Positions 32,284-41,205 of a stretch of 64,000 nt of DNA are shown here, piece after piece. The position numbers and the translations under genes are program-made. The stretch is from Brooklawnia sp032229645. GTDB taxonomy: Bacteria; Actinomycetota; Actinomycetes; Propionibacteriales; Propionibacteriaceae. The first letter of the stretch is position 1, and each line of letters begins with the position of its first letter. The notes below the pieces were generated by a model. That model was given only the letters and a program-made list of their open reading frames with translations. It was not told the origin of the DNA and did no database searches. Where the stretch lies: NCBI GenBank assembly GCA_963722295.1, contig CAVRLB010000002.1, positions 248,001-312,000 on the forward strand. Reading direction: 5' to 3'.

Positions 32284-33042
32284 GTGACAAGCTGGGTAAG
32301 CGAAATCGTCTCTTTCTCTACGGGGGTAGCAGGAAGCTTTGCGCTTCTGCTCTTGGAACCCGTCCGGCGCAGGTTGACACGCTGGCTCATCGCCCGAGAT
32401 CCAAGCCCTATTACCGTGAACGCGACCTCGAACTACGCCAGCATCTGGTCTGGACACCCGAGCGCATGGCTCGGGCAGTCTTTCTATGTGCCGAACGCTC
32501 AGCTTGATGAACCGCCGCCGGGCACGTTGCTTGAATGGCCCGACTGGATCAAGACCCAAGGCGGCGGTGCAGAAGACGAACTATTCGTTTTCATAACGCT
32601 GATCTGCGATCTGGAGACCACAGTAGTCGTGAGACCACCAACCGTAACGGTCACACATCACGATACGGCCCCTGAGGCAACGACACTCCGCTGGCAGCCG
32701 CAAGGGGGTGCGAGCATGATGCCACTGGTCACCTTTGACGTAAATCTCGCGATGCGCACGTCCATGATCGCGGCAGATCCTGCAAATAGGAATGCGCCTT
32801 TGAGCTGGTCAATCGCGAAAGGAGAAGCACGCAGCTTCCTCATCAGGGCCCAGAGTGGCGGAACCGGCGTCTACGAGTGGTCTTTAGAACTTCCGGTAAT
32901 CGTCGCGGGCAAGGAAACGCTACAACGCATTGATGACAACGGCTCACCGTTTATCACCGCTAAATCCCCCGCGAACAGGCCTAATTATTTCTGGGCAGAC
33001 GGACAATGGCAACGCCTAATTCCTCCGCCTCTGTCGGAGTAG
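32284..33042 (+). CDS. unrecognised protein with N-terminal membrane segment
   Basis: 252 residues from GTG 32284. One hydrophobic segment near the N-terminus (VSFSTGVAGSFALLLLEP) is followed by RRRLTRW, suggesting a single-pass anchor with the rest in the cytoplasm. The remainder appears beta-rich (FVFITLICDLETTVVVRPPT, ELPVIVAGKETL). It is transcribed opposite to the flanking plasmid genes and has its own leaderless promoter, so it is probably cargo. No family recognised. Confidence 0.65.
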   Translation: MTSWVSEIVSFSTGVAGSFALLLLEPVRRRLTRWLIARDPSPITVNATSNYASIWSGHPSAWLGQSFYVPNAQLDEPPPGTLLEWPDWIKTQGGGAEDELFVFITLICDLETTVVVRPPTVTVTHHDTAPEATTLRWQPQGGASMMPLVTFDVNLAMRTSMIAADPANRNAPLSWSIAKGEARSFLIRAQSGGTGVYEWSLELPVIVAGKETLQRIDDNGSPFITAKSPANRPNYFWADGQWQRLIPPPLSE

Positions 33043-33285
33043 AACAACGACACCAAGAGATCATTTTTCACCAATTCCCTCCGCCCAACCACGCCAGATC
33101 ACGATGATTCTTGCCCGCGTAATCCCCGTGACTACCGCATCTACCTTGAATAAAGTGACAGCACTCGCTCAGATGGTTTAGCCGCGGCTGCCGGCTTCCC
33201 GTTCCTTTCCGAACGATTTGCTCGAGCATTTCTCTGCGCGGCAACGTCCTCACGTTCGGATCTGAACTCAACTACTCAATTGAAG

Positions 33286-34302
33286 CTACATATCTGAACC
33301 CAGGGCACGTCGCAGGTCGTCTTCAGATGGCAGGACTTCTTGTTCGGCGGGCGGCAACAGATCGTAGCTGGCGATCGCCATCGGCTGACTGCTACCCGCC
33401 AGGGAGTACCGGACGACCCGCTCATTCTTGTCGGCACACAACAACAACCCAACAGTGGGGGCGTGCTGGGGCCGGCGGAGTTCGTCCTCAACCAGTGCCA
33501 CGTAGAAGCCAAGCTGACTGACAAACTCGGGCTTGAACTTACCGGTCTTCAACTCGACCACCACATACCGCAGTTGTTCTACATGGAAGAACAACAAGTC
33601 GAGGATGAACTCGTCCCCGTCGACGTCGAACGGAACCTGCCTGCCGACGAAACTGAACCCCTTGCCCAACTCGCCAAGAGTCTGGATGATCCGGTCCATC
33701 AACGCCTGTTCCAGATCCCGCTCGGCATAGTCTGGTTCCACCTCAAGGAAGTCGAACACGTACGGATCCTTGGTGATCTGCCGCGCTAAATCAGACGCCC
33801 CTGGCTCTAGGATCCGGTCGAACTTTGTCGGGGCCGTACCAAACCGAAGGTGTGCTCGGGTCTTGACGTGATGCTCAAGCACCGCACGGGACCACCCGTT
33901 CGTCACCGCCTGATCGGCGTACCAGTCCCGCAGTTCCCGATCATCAAACTGGTTCAGCAGAACCGTGATATGGCCCCACGGCAATTGTGCAACAGGCTGT
34001 TGCACAATTTGATCGAGGTCTGGCCATGCCCACGCAAAGGCGCGCATGTAGGCCAGATTCCGGGCAGAGAACCCCCGGGTTCCCGGGAACTCGGCACGAA
34101 GATCCGATGCCAGCTGCTTGATCAGTTTGGCTCCCCACTTGGCCTGATCTGTTCGCTCCGCGAGGACCTTACCGATCTGCCAATACAACTGGATCAACTC
34201 GGTGTTGACCGTGCGCTGCGCCCGATACCGCGCCTGACGCACCTTATCCTTCACACCATCCAGAACACTCACATAATCGTCCGGCAACACAACATCGCTC
34301 AT
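33286..34302 (-). CDS. DUF1016/YhcG-family PD-(D/E)XK nuclease-like protein
   Basis: 338 residues. N-terminal DUF1016 part: TELIQLYWQIGKVLAERTDQ, KLIKQLASDLRAEFPGTRGF, SARNLAYMRAFAWAWPD, then LPWGHITVLLNQFDDRELRD. C-terminal nuclease core: Asp in DEFILDLLFFHVEQLRYVVV and E-x-K in VELKTGKFKPEF. Members of this family are found in defence islands and as recombination-linked nucleases; the exact function is unclear. The start overlaps the upstream gene (ATGA). The gene appears intact. Confidence 0.85.
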   Translation of the reverse strand: MSDVVLPDDYVSVLDGVKDKVRQARYRAQRTVNTELIQLYWQIGKVLAERTDQAKWGAKLIKQLASDLRAEFPGTRGFSARNLAYMRAFAWAWPDLDQIVQQPVAQLPWGHITVLLNQFDDRELRDWYADQAVTNGWSRAVLEHHVKTRAHLRFGTAPTKFDRILEPGASDLARQITKDPYVFDFLEVEPDYAERDLEQALMDRIIQTLGELGKGFSFVGRQVPFDVDGDEFILDLLFFHVEQLRYVVVELKTGKFKPEFVSQLGFYVALVEDELRRPQHAPTVGLLLCADKNERVVRYSLAGSSQPMAIASYDLLPPAEQEVLPSEDDLRRALGSDM

Positions 34303-34637
34303 TTCGCCACATCCTCACCGCTAGCAGTTTCAGCCCGGTCAGCAGAGGCCTCAGCGATTTGCCGCAGCCTCCCAACCTCTTTGGCAGTTAGATCGCTGGC
34401 GCACCAGTCGACGACCTCGCCAGCGCTCAGCCCCATCGCGAGCATCCGGCACAAAGCCCGGCCTGCAGCCAGTTCCGCCTTATCCAAAGCGGCGCGTCCG
34501 GACGCCAGCGCGACATTCACCTCGATCGCCAGTGCCGCGATCGCATCCTCGCGTTCCTGACGTTGCCTGCGCCGCTCCACCTGAGCGTCCACGACACTGC
34601 GCCGCGCCGCCACTCGAACCTGAGACGAAGACATCAT
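34299..34637 (-). CDS. small charged helical protein, operon partner of DUF1016 protein
   Basis: 112 residues. An arginine-rich helix (VVDAQVERRRQRQEREDAIA) suggests coiled-coil or nucleic-acid contact, and the C-terminal half (GLSAGEVVDWCASDLTAKEV, GRLRQIAEASADRA) looks like a small HTH. It overlaps the DUF1016 gene by 4 bases and follows a shared upstream element. The family is not recognised; it may modulate the nuclease. Confidence 0.65.
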   Translation of the reverse strand: MMSSSQVRVAARRSVVDAQVERRRQRQEREDAIAALAIEVNVALASGRAALDKAELAAGRALCRMLAMGLSAGEVVDWCASDLTAKEVGRLRQIAEASADRAETASGEDVAK

Positions 34638-34671
34638 TCAATTCCTTCCCTTGAAGTGGTTGCGTTCACCA

Positions 34672-34701
34672 CCACAAGGACCACGAACACGGTTCTTGCT
34701 C
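34672..34701 (-). promoter_or_regulatory. shared plasmid upstream element, site 4 (DUF1016 operon)
   Basis: Minus strand GAGCAAGA (34701-34694), 15 bases, CTTGTGG (34678-34672), 34 bases before ATG 34637. One change from the consensus (A for G). Confidence 0.55.
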
Positions 34702-34907
34702 GCATCCCGCGTCCCTGGGCAAGAATTCCGGCGCTGGCTCCCTCCACATGAATACGAACCAGCCCCCAGTACCGCTGCCGCCCCCAGCGATCAAAGAAAA
34801 CTCGAATCCTGACGCAGAACCAACGACCCCCACCCATCCGCCGAAGCAACTCATGCTTCCGTTTGTTAGGGCGATAGATCACTCTCGGCCGCGAGAGATC
34901 CGGCTGG

Positions 34908-35597
34908 TCATATTGCCCGACCCCGCATCTGTTGCTGGGCCGCCGGTGGCATGCGATGCTCGAGCCGTTGAGTGGTCTCGGATAGCTGGCTGGCTTGACG
35001 GCCGGTGTGGTACGCCACCTGTTGCGGAGCATTCTCCGACGGAACACATCGCGGATTGTGAAGAGTTTCATCCGCCGCCCATACCGTAGAAGCAATGCGA
35101 GTCAGATCATCGGGCAACCCATCCGGATCATGGCTGTACCAACCGGCATGATCGAGAACGTCCTGGACAACCCCGCATGTTCCAGCATCGGCCAAGTCAA
35201 TTTGCCCGGTCCGCTCCACAGTATCGGCCATATCGAACCAGATCGCAGCCTGCTCCAGCCCGGCATCTCTGTCCCGAATCGCTTGCCGTTCCGCCCTCTC
35301 GATAACCTCGTCAATCACCCACAGCGAACCATAGAAATAGGTCGGGTCATTGGCAAGCTCAAAACTCAACTCAGGCCCAGGATCGGCCACACTAAACGCC
35401 AAATCCTCACGCATCTCCCCGTACCTGCGCAGCTCACCCACCAAGCCGGTCCGCTCGGCGTCAGTAAGATCAAGCCGATACTCGTCGTCATTGGTGAGTT
35501 GGCTTGGCGCCGATTGCTCGCGAGTAAGCTCGCCATGAGGCAACGCGCTTGCTACAGACTCCATGCCGTCTCGTGATGTGCTCATCGGATGCTCCAA
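34908..35597 (-). CDS. unrecognised plasmid protein (full-length paralogue of the 11486 fragment)
   Basis: 229 residues. Conserved block DDEYRLDLTDAERTGLVGEL, then RRYGEMREDLAFSVADPGPE and LSFELANDPTYFYGSLWVID, followed by a helical stretch (EVIERAERQAIRDRDAGLEQ) and HAGWYSHDPDGLPDDLTRIA. Composition is acidic, with no membrane segment. ATG 35585 is an alternative start. A truncated copy under an equivalent upstream element exists at 11486-11752, so the gene belongs to the duplicated plasmid backbone. Function unknown. Confidence 0.7.
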   Translation of the reverse strand: MEHPMSTSRDGMESVASALPHGELTREQSAPSQLTNDDEYRLDLTDAERTGLVGELRRYGEMREDLAFSVADPGPELSFELANDPTYFYGSLWVIDEVIERAERQAIRDRDAGLEQAAIWFDMADTVERTGQIDLADAGTCGVVQDVLDHAGWYSHDPDGLPDDLTRIASTVWAADETLHNPRCVPSENAPQQVAYHTGRQASQLSETTQRLEHRMPPAAQQQMRGRAI

Positions 35598-35619
35598 TCC
35601 TGATCAATATGGCCTATCT

Positions 35620-35650
35620 CCACAAGCACCAAGAACAACCACTCCTGCTC
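35620..35650 (-). promoter_or_regulatory. shared plasmid upstream element, site 5
   Basis: Minus strand GAGCAGGA (35650-35643), 16 bases, CTTGTGG (35626-35620), 22 bases before the 35597 start. The surrounding 100 bases resemble those around site 1. Confidence 0.6.
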
Positions 35651-35718
35651 GACGCCAGACCGCGGAACCCCTGACCGCGCACTCGTTGGCACCTCCTGGG
35701 TGCCTGCCTCACCCCGCA

Positions 35719-35830
35719 GTTCACATAAAATGAACACGCGCAGGCAATGAACGTGCGAGATCAGATTGCTCCCGCAAGCACACCAGCTGGACCTGCAAGC
35801 AGCTCAGGGCCTCGTCTTGTCAGCCGCTGA
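35719..35830 (+). pseudogene. promoter and 5' fragment of a second AbiEi gene
   Basis: The palindrome GTTCA-N7-TGAAC and TAAAAT of the AbiEi promoter at 11882 recur at 35719-35735, followed by sequence similar to the first 70 or so coding bases (ATGAACGTGCGAGATCAGAT at 35747 against ATGAACGTTCTGGAGCAGAT). The leaderless ATG position is changed and no frame continues. The remaining stretch to 35933 shows nothing recognisable. Confidence 0.55.
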
Positions 35831-35933
35831 CCGAGATCTCTCAAACTCAGCTCAGGGCATCGACTCTTCGCCCTAGCACCGACCAAGCAAAGCCCTTAGC
35901 CTTTGTCGTCAGCCATCGCACCGGCCGAGGACA

Positions 35934-36194
35934 TCAGCTAGGAAACTCGATTACTTGCCGGATCACATGGAGTGTAAACAGCCCACGGTCACGATCGGCA
36001 GTGTCGAGGTTCGACCACGACAGGTGTCCTGCATCCATGAGTTCGTCGGTAACGGCACGGATTCTCTTACGATCGTTCTTGCTCATCGACTCATAGTTCA
36101 GCTCAGACGCATCCATGACGCAGGCAAGCAAAACTACCCTAGACAGGTAGGGATCGGCCTGAAGCGAACTACTTTTGTCAGAGCGGCCTGCCAT
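35934..36194 (-). CDS. possible small protein, divergent to the DUF6414-like gene
   Basis: 86 residues from ATG 36194 (a start at 36221 is also open). Contains LSRVVLLACVMDASELNYES, then SKNDRKRIRAVTDELMDAGH and LSWSNLDTADRDRGLFTLHV. Amino-acid composition looks natural, but no family is recognised. It lies head to head with the 36204 gene with under 10 bases between, so the two could not both have ordinary promoters there. Could be a chance frame. Confidence 0.35.
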   Translation of the reverse strand: MAGRSDKSSSLQADPYLSRVVLLACVMDASELNYESMSKNDRKRIRAVTDELMDAGHLSWSNLDTADRDRGLFTLHVIRQVIEFPS

Positions 36195-36203
36195 AGTAGG
36201 CGC

Positions 36204-37007
36204 ATGCTTATCAATGCTCAATACTTGAATACCGACGCGCTGACCAATTATATCGCAGCGTTAGAGGGCGGTCTCCGCGAAAGCGGGGCTTCCCGGTCAA
36301 CCGGGAACCGTGGCCTCGGCGGATCGGTTGGCGCCAGCGTCATCAAGCTCCAAGGCAATTCAGAGTCCACCACGGAAAGCACCGTGACCGTCAGAGACCA
36401 CGATGCGTCGCGGCTGCAACGTCTCATCGATGCGGGGCACGACGCCCCTGACGACCTCGCTTGGGCCGAAGTCCTCCAACCTGATGTCGATTTTAAGGAA
36501 CTCGCTATAGGCTCTTTCGTGGAGTGGGAATGCGATATCTATATGCCTGACAGTATCGCTACAATGTCCAATTGGGGAGAATTTAACGAGACTGTTGAAG
36601 CGTTCAAGAAGCTTAAACCGTCAGCAGAAGCGCTCGGGCTTTCGATGGAAGGATTCCCTGAACTCGATCAGCTAGACTCCATCACTTCGTTCATGAACGA
36701 GTTCGATGTCGCTCCTGTGGTTGTTGGAGACGACAGCGACACGAATTGGAGAATCGTGGGAACGCTAGCCAGGAAATGGATCTCCGACAGCGCAACCTTA
36801 GACGACCGGGTGCGAATCATCGGGAAAGTAAAGAAACGTGTCGATAAGGACCGATGGTACCCAATCGTATCATTGCCCGGGATGAATCTGATGGGACGCG
36901 AAGCCCGTCGCCGAAAGGAAAGGGAAGGGCCAAAGACTCCCGCTGAAGAATCTCAGTTTCTTTGCGGCCCACTTGTGGTTGTGGATTACCTAGCCATCTA
37001 CAGTTAA
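36204..37007 (+). CDS. DUF6414-like protein of unknown function
   Basis: 267 residues from ATG 36204. The N-terminus MLINAQYLNTDALTNYIAAL followed by a Gly/Ser-rich linker (TGNRGLGGSVGAS) and a region starting TVTVRDHDASRLQRLIDA resembles DUF6414 proteins, which occur as single genes in accessory DNA of diverse bacteria. The middle (VDFKELAIGSFVEWECDIYM) may be a small beta barrel. No enzyme motif is visible. An in-frame TTG at 35955 is an unlikely start. GC content is below the neighbours, consistent with recent transfer. Confidence 0.6.
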   Translation: MLINAQYLNTDALTNYIAALEGGLRESGASRSTGNRGLGGSVGASVIKLQGNSESTTESTVTVRDHDASRLQRLIDAGHDAPDDLAWAEVLQPDVDFKELAIGSFVEWECDIYMPDSIATMSNWGEFNETVEAFKKLKPSAEALGLSMEGFPELDQLDSITSFMNEFDVAPVVVGDDSDTNWRIVGTLARKWISDSATLDDRVRIIGKVKKRVDKDRWYPIVSLPGMNLMGREARRRKEREGPKTPAEESQFLCGPLVVVDYLAIYS

Positions 37008-37483
37008 CAAATTGCAACAAGGCTAGCCTTCCACACACGTCCGTGAATGGCGAGCTTTTCTCTGAAATACCCGAACGCCGATGATCTACAAAGCCTCATT
37101 GCCAGGCAATTCTCCCAAAGGAGCCCGATCAGCACTCTTACGCTTTCACCCACATCCACCTATCACCTGGCCATTCCCGAAAACCAGGCCAAACCCTAGA
37201 ACCCGATGTAAAAGTTAGGTGGGTGGCTGACCCAAGGACGCATGTGATCACCTCTATAGACTCGATTTCCCCGTTTACCAGATGCTGGCTCGCCTGGAAC
37301 CGTCCGATTGATCGCATGCTAGTCGAAGTTGAGTGACCCAACTTTGTCTAGGCGAAACAGTCGTCTGCTTGGATAGACCCTTCACTAACAGCGTCGCGTT
37401 CTATAGTTTATATCGAAACCCGGAGCGGCGGTAAGCGCGTGCCTATGTTGCGATCGAATACGGGGAGTATCTGACCACACGGC
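37008..37483. other. 476-base gene-free stretch downstream of the reverse transcriptase gene
   Basis: Two convergent genes end at its borders. No convincing coding frame is seen; a 67-codon minus-strand frame (37138-37341) has no ribosome site. GC is lower than average. Some antiviral reverse transcriptases have an adjacent structured RNA, so a noncoding RNA here is possible, but no strong hairpin stands out by eye. Confidence 0.3.
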
Positions 37484-39097
37484 CTACTTCAAGGCCGTGA
37501 ACCTAACACCTTCTGCACGCCCGATCTTAAACCAGGCCTCACAGTCTTCATCCAGATCGCCGCCTTGTAGGATATTCGTACGATAAAGCTCATATCGAAC
37601 TAGCCAATGCTCCACCTTCTGATGCTCTCCTTCGGCTAGCAGCTGATCGGCGTACGCGCGAACCCAAGAAACATACTTCTTGCCGCAGCACATCAAAGAC
37701 AGCCATGCAACATCATCGTCCATCGCCATCACTGACCTCGCCAATTTCTTATTGATATCCCGACGCAATAACTTTCTAATCGCATAGACCAGCCAGGTGA
37801 CCGTGTCAGTTTCCCGTCGCCTCGTTGCAGCCTCAAGAATATACCTGAGTTGTTCCGCAATCCTGTTCTTGTCATCCCTTGACAAAAGTCGGACACAGTA
37901 CGACATTTGACGAACCATGAACGAGGCAAGATGAGGATATATGTACGTAAGACGGATCAACTCCTCCAGGAGCGAAACATCGGTGACATCACACGGAACA
38001 ATGGGGACCTTGCCAAGTTCTGGACATTTCCTCCTGTTCATCAGCGTCTTGACACCAAATGTGAGAACCGACTTTTGAGGATACCTCCTCGACAGACGCT
38101 CACAATCGTGCAAGTATCGCAGAGTTCTCACGGTGCCAGAGCGCTTCTTCCGCGGCAACGCAATGATGACATCCGTTATCCATTCATCACCAAAGCCGTC
38201 ATCGATTGATCGAATTCTCGTCTTGCGCGAATTCAGCTGCAACCGATATTTCGACAGATTCCTGTCGAGGCATGAAATAAATCCTTCAGCATCTTGCAGG
38301 GTGGAATGAAAGCTAGTGAAGTCATCGATGTAACGCGTGAATTCATAACCAGCATTGGCTAGCTCACCATCTACCCGTTGCAGAATCAGTTCGCTTAGAA
38401 GATTGGATGCCGCCGGCCCTATCATGATACCCTTTGTCTCGCGGTCGTGACAATTCCGAACAAGGCGATCAAGTTCGCCTTCCCAAGACTTGTTGTTCCG
38501 TGATTTCTTCGCTGCAGCCTTGCCTCTCAACGCCCAGTCAATAGCATGACTATAAACGCTCGGAAAGCAGCTGCTGATGTCGGCCGAGACGACGTAGCGT
38601 TTCCCTTGAGCAGCTATAGCCTCGCGGCGCAAACGCGTGCTAGGGATCTCGTAGTCCATGACTACTATCCGGTCGTTCCCCGCATTCGGTGTCGGCTGAA
38701 TACCGGAGTACCGACTACCCAGGAGAGGCGAGAGATCCTCCCAGTGATTCACAATGTGCTTCACAAGCCTTGCATAGGGGACAGGATGCGGGAGCCCGAG
38801 TTCCCTAAGCAGACCGTCGTAGCGCCTCGCACGAAACGCAAGAACAGGCGCGTATTTGGGCCGCACGGTGTTATCGCACAGGTTCTTTGCAAACTCAGGC
38901 GTGAAGGTTTCTGAGGCAAAGAAGGGCGCTACTTCCGGACGATCAGTGCGAACATTCGGAAAAAACTGATACTGCAGGAGGGCGGACTCAACTTTTCGAC
39001 TGTCGATGATTTGGTCCAAATCGCACTGAGACGGTTCCTCGCTACTAGTACAAGCACCCACCGCCGGATCGACCGAAGAGACCTCGTCAGTCACCAC
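37484..39097 (-). CDS. antiviral-type reverse transcriptase (Abi/UG-DRT-like)
   Basis: 537 residues from GTG 39097 (GAGGAG upstream). RT palm motifs: YVVSADISSCFPSVY (Asp about 173), IMIGPAASNLLSELIL (about 224-239), and TRYIDDFTSFH with the catalytic YxDD (about 256-259), then LQLNSRKTRI. The C-terminal 150 residues are helical (LRYILEAATRRRETDTVTWL...) like the alpha-helical repeat domain of Abi/UG RTs, and unlike the maturase domain of group II introns or a retron. Such RTs defend against phage. No neighbouring second RT, nitrilase or effector gene is evident. The exact class needs phylogeny. Confidence 0.8.
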   Translation of the reverse strand: MVTDEVSSVDPAVGACTSSEEPSQCDLDQIIDSRKVESALLQYQFFPNVRTDRPEVAPFFASETFTPEFAKNLCDNTVRPKYAPVLAFRARRYDGLLRELGLPHPVPYARLVKHIVNHWEDLSPLLGSRYSGIQPTPNAGNDRIVVMDYEIPSTRLRREAIAAQGKRYVVSADISSCFPSVYSHAIDWALRGKAAAKKSRNNKSWEGELDRLVRNCHDRETKGIMIGPAASNLLSELILQRVDGELANAGYEFTRYIDDFTSFHSTLQDAEGFISCLDRNLSKYRLQLNSRKTRIRSIDDGFGDEWITDVIIALPRKKRSGTVRTLRYLHDCERLSRRYPQKSVLTFGVKTLMNRRKCPELGKVPIVPCDVTDVSLLEELIRLTYIYPHLASFMVRQMSYCVRLLSRDDKNRIAEQLRYILEAATRRRETDTVTWLVYAIRKLLRRDINKKLARSVMAMDDDVAWLSLMCCGKKYVSWVRAYADQLLAEGEHQKVEHWLVRYELYRTNILQGGDLDEDCEAWFKIGRAEGVRFTALK

Positions 39098-39361
39098 AAC
39101 AGTCTCCTCGAGGGCTGGGCCGCTGTTCCTCAGAGGGGCACGCTACTCCGCACGCACAAGCCTGCATGCTCATTCTTGGAATCTCTCGCCGTCCATTGCG
39201 ATTAGCCTAGCCAACTTGTGGCATCTGTCATCCCTCCTCCATGGACTCCCGTCACAACCCCGTGAATCATGACACTAACCAGCCGGCGAGACCGCCGGGA
39301 GACTTAAGCCATAACCGCGGCACAGCTTCTCCAGGAATCCCGCCACCCCAGGACTGACGAC

Positions 39362-39589
39362 GCGATCGTCGTCCGCGGATCGCGCCGCACGTACGGCCAG
39401 GCCCGCACTTAGTTCGCCTCTGGCTTCAAGACGCTGGAACCGTTTGAGGCGGTGAAGGGCATCGACCTGACCGTGCGCCGAGGCGAGGTGTTCGCGTTGT
39501 TGGGCACCAATGGCGCCGGTAAGACCTCCACCGTCGAACTCATCGAAGGACTCGCCGCACCGTCCGCTGGTGTTATGCGTCTGAGTTAA
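39362..39589 (+). pseudogene. ABC transporter ATPase fragment
   Basis: Reads AIVVRGSRRTYGQART, stop TAG, then in the same frame KTLEPFEAVKGIDLTVRRGE and VFALLGTNGAGKTSTVELIE with Walker A GTNGAGKTS, ending where IS-type sequence begins. Signature, Walker B and all of the C-terminal part are absent. It resembles the N-terminus of ABC-2 type drug exporter ATPases. The fragment is dead. Confidence 0.7.
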
Positions 39590-39649
39590 TAGGGCAAGAC
39601 GGGAGGAGAATACCCAGCCAGGATCGGGCGTGTCTGACAGATCTGTCGG

Positions 39650-40000
39650 ATGGTCATGAGGTCTGCTGGTCCGGTGAAGAAGGAAGTAGGTCGTAAGCCT
39701 CGGCGGGTGCTGGCCCCGAGCGAGAAGTGGGAGTTGTTCACCTCGGTGTTGACTGGGCAGTTCACCCAGCGCGAGGCTGCCGCCAAGTGGCGGCTCGATC
39801 GGTCTACGGTGACCGCGATATGCCGCGCGGCGAAGGAAGGGGCTCTGGTCGGGTTGTCGACCAAACCAGGCCGGCCGGGCAAGAGCGCCGAGCAGGTCGA
39901 GCTGGAAAAGACCCGGGAGCAGATCGAGCAGCTACGCGACACGATCACCGCCCAGGCGGTGGAGCTGCACCTGTACCAGGGAAAATCGCGTTGGGACTGA
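39650..40000 (+). CDS. IS3-type transposase OrfA (HTH protein)
   Basis: 116 residues. The HTH region (LTGQFTQREAAAKWRLDRST, VTAICRAAKEGAL) is followed by a coiled-coil (EQVELEKTREQIEQLRDTIT), typical of OrfA-type DNA-binding proteins that fuse to OrfB by frameshift. It ends in LYQGKSRWD. OrfB follows but is broken, so the element cannot transpose autonomously. Confidence 0.65.
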   Translation: MVMRSAGPVKKEVGRKPRRVLAPSEKWELFTSVLTGQFTQREAAAKWRLDRSTVTAICRAAKEGALVGLSTKPGRPGKSAEQVELEKTREQIEQLRDTITAQAVELHLYQGKSRWD

Positions 40001-40640
40001 CGATCGGCCCAGTCCCGGTCCGAGTAGACGCATCTGTCAAGGCCGGCATCTGCGACCTGGTCGATCACGCCGTGGCTAACGGCTGGTCGGCTCGGGCCGC
40101 CTGCCGCGTCCTGGACGTGGACGATTCCAGGGTGGCCCGCAGGGCCACCGGACAGGATCTGACCGACGCGGCCCCAGGCGGGAACCCGGTGCACGGGCTG
40201 CTGGACGGGGAGAAGGCCGCGATCGTGGAGCTGTACCAGGCCTGGGGCCAGGCCGACCGGTCCCACTACAAGCTGGCCCACCGCGGCTCCCGGATCGGTC
40301 TGGTGCACGTGGCGCCCTCCACTGCAACGTGTCCTGCTGGCTGAAAGCCTTGTCCTGCCAGGGAACCCACCCCGTGAGCCGATCCCGCGCAAAGCGTGGC
40401 CGGACTGGCTGGAATGGGCACCTCGTCGGGTGTGGGGGTACGACTTCACGCACTTCCCACGCGCGAAACGGGCCGTGGTCGCGATCATCGGCATCGTCTC
40501 GCGCAAGTGGATTACCATCGTGTGCTCCGTGGAGGAGTCCTCGACCCAGGTCGAGCTGGCCTTCACCCGCGCCCTCACCTCGAAGGGTTATGGCAGGCCG
40601 TGATCGACAAGACGATCGATGACCGACACCGCCCCTTTCC
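39985..40640 (+). pseudogene. IS3-type transposase OrfB remnant
   Basis: Pieces in different frames: ALGLTIGPVPVRVDASVKAG with DLVDHAVANGWSARAACRVL (HTH_21 region), then LPGNPPREPIPRKAWPDWLE and VWGYDFTHFPRAKRAVVAII with first catalytic Asp, then VELAFTRALTS and, after another shift, LEGLWQAVIDKTIDDRH. At least two frameshifts and loss of the rest of the integrase core. The element also truncated an ABC transporter gene. Confidence 0.7.
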
Positions 40641-40842
40641 GAGATAGTCCCCCCGGGACATCACCTGTCAGTTCGTCACGTACTGAGAATCGTCGGGGTT
40701 GTTGCGAAAGAGACGGCAGAGTATGTGCTGGCAGCCGCTTACGGGTGGGTTGCTGAAGGACTATATTCTCCACGGTCTCTGCTCACATCGTCCTTGTTTG
40801 GGTGTTGGGGGTGGGGCGCCAAGACACGTTTGGGGGTTCCTG

Positions 40843-41205
40843 ATGGTCGACGCTGAGACGAGTTCGCGTCCCTATGTGTCCGGTGGCGAGGCTTTCTCCG
40901 AGCAGTGGACGGACAAGGCGTACCGTCTCCAACAGGATGAGAAGATCGTCGCGACGATAGCTGTCCGGGCTGGAGTGTTGACGGAGAGTGTATCGGGTCC
41001 CTGTCCTCGCTGTGATCATTCGTTTTCGTCGGTCAAAGTGGTGTCCGGCCCGGTGGTCAAGGGTTCAGCGTCGGCCAGTGCGGGCGAGTGGTTGCTGGTG
41101 CTTGTGCGCTGCGAATGTCGAGAATCACATGACGGTCGTCCGGCTGACCAGCCGTCGGGTTGCGGTGCCCGGTACAACATGTACGCGCGGGAGGTAACGG
41201 CATGA
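40843..41205 (+). CDS. small Cys-containing protein, first gene of the caspase operon
   Basis: 120 residues from ATG 40843. Two Cys pairs (GPCPRCDHSF and VRCECRESHD, with SGCGARYNMY) suggest a zinc ribbon. No known family. It overlaps the next gene by 4 bases and so belongs to one transcription unit with the membrane protein and the caspase-like protein. It could be a sensor or adaptor; this is inference from position. Confidence 0.7.
   Translation: MVDAETSSRPYVSGGEAFSEQWTDKAYRLQQDEKIVATIAVRAGVLTESVSGPCPRCDHSFSSVKVVSGPVVKGSASASAGEWLLVLVRCECRESHDGRPADQPSGCGARYNMYAREVTA

Noticed and set aside
33068..33271. 67-codon minus-strand frame with RLNHLSECCHFIQG and CGSHGDYAGKNH
   Set aside because: The Cys/His pattern is suggestive, but there is no ribosome site or recognisable family and the frame is short. 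Kept only as a note.
34634..35095. 153-codon minus-strand frame overlapping the 34908-35597 gene
   Set aside because: Arg/Trp-rich composition, no ribosome site, and overlap with a frame that has a paralogue at 11486. Treated as a shadow frame.
37138..37341. 67-codon minus-strand frame in the gap downstream of the reverse transcriptase gene
   Set aside because: No ribosome site, and composition not clearly protein-like.
37484..39097. Group II intron or retron for the reverse transcriptase
   Set aside because: No maturase-type C-terminus, no YADD motif and no evident intron or msr/msd structure.
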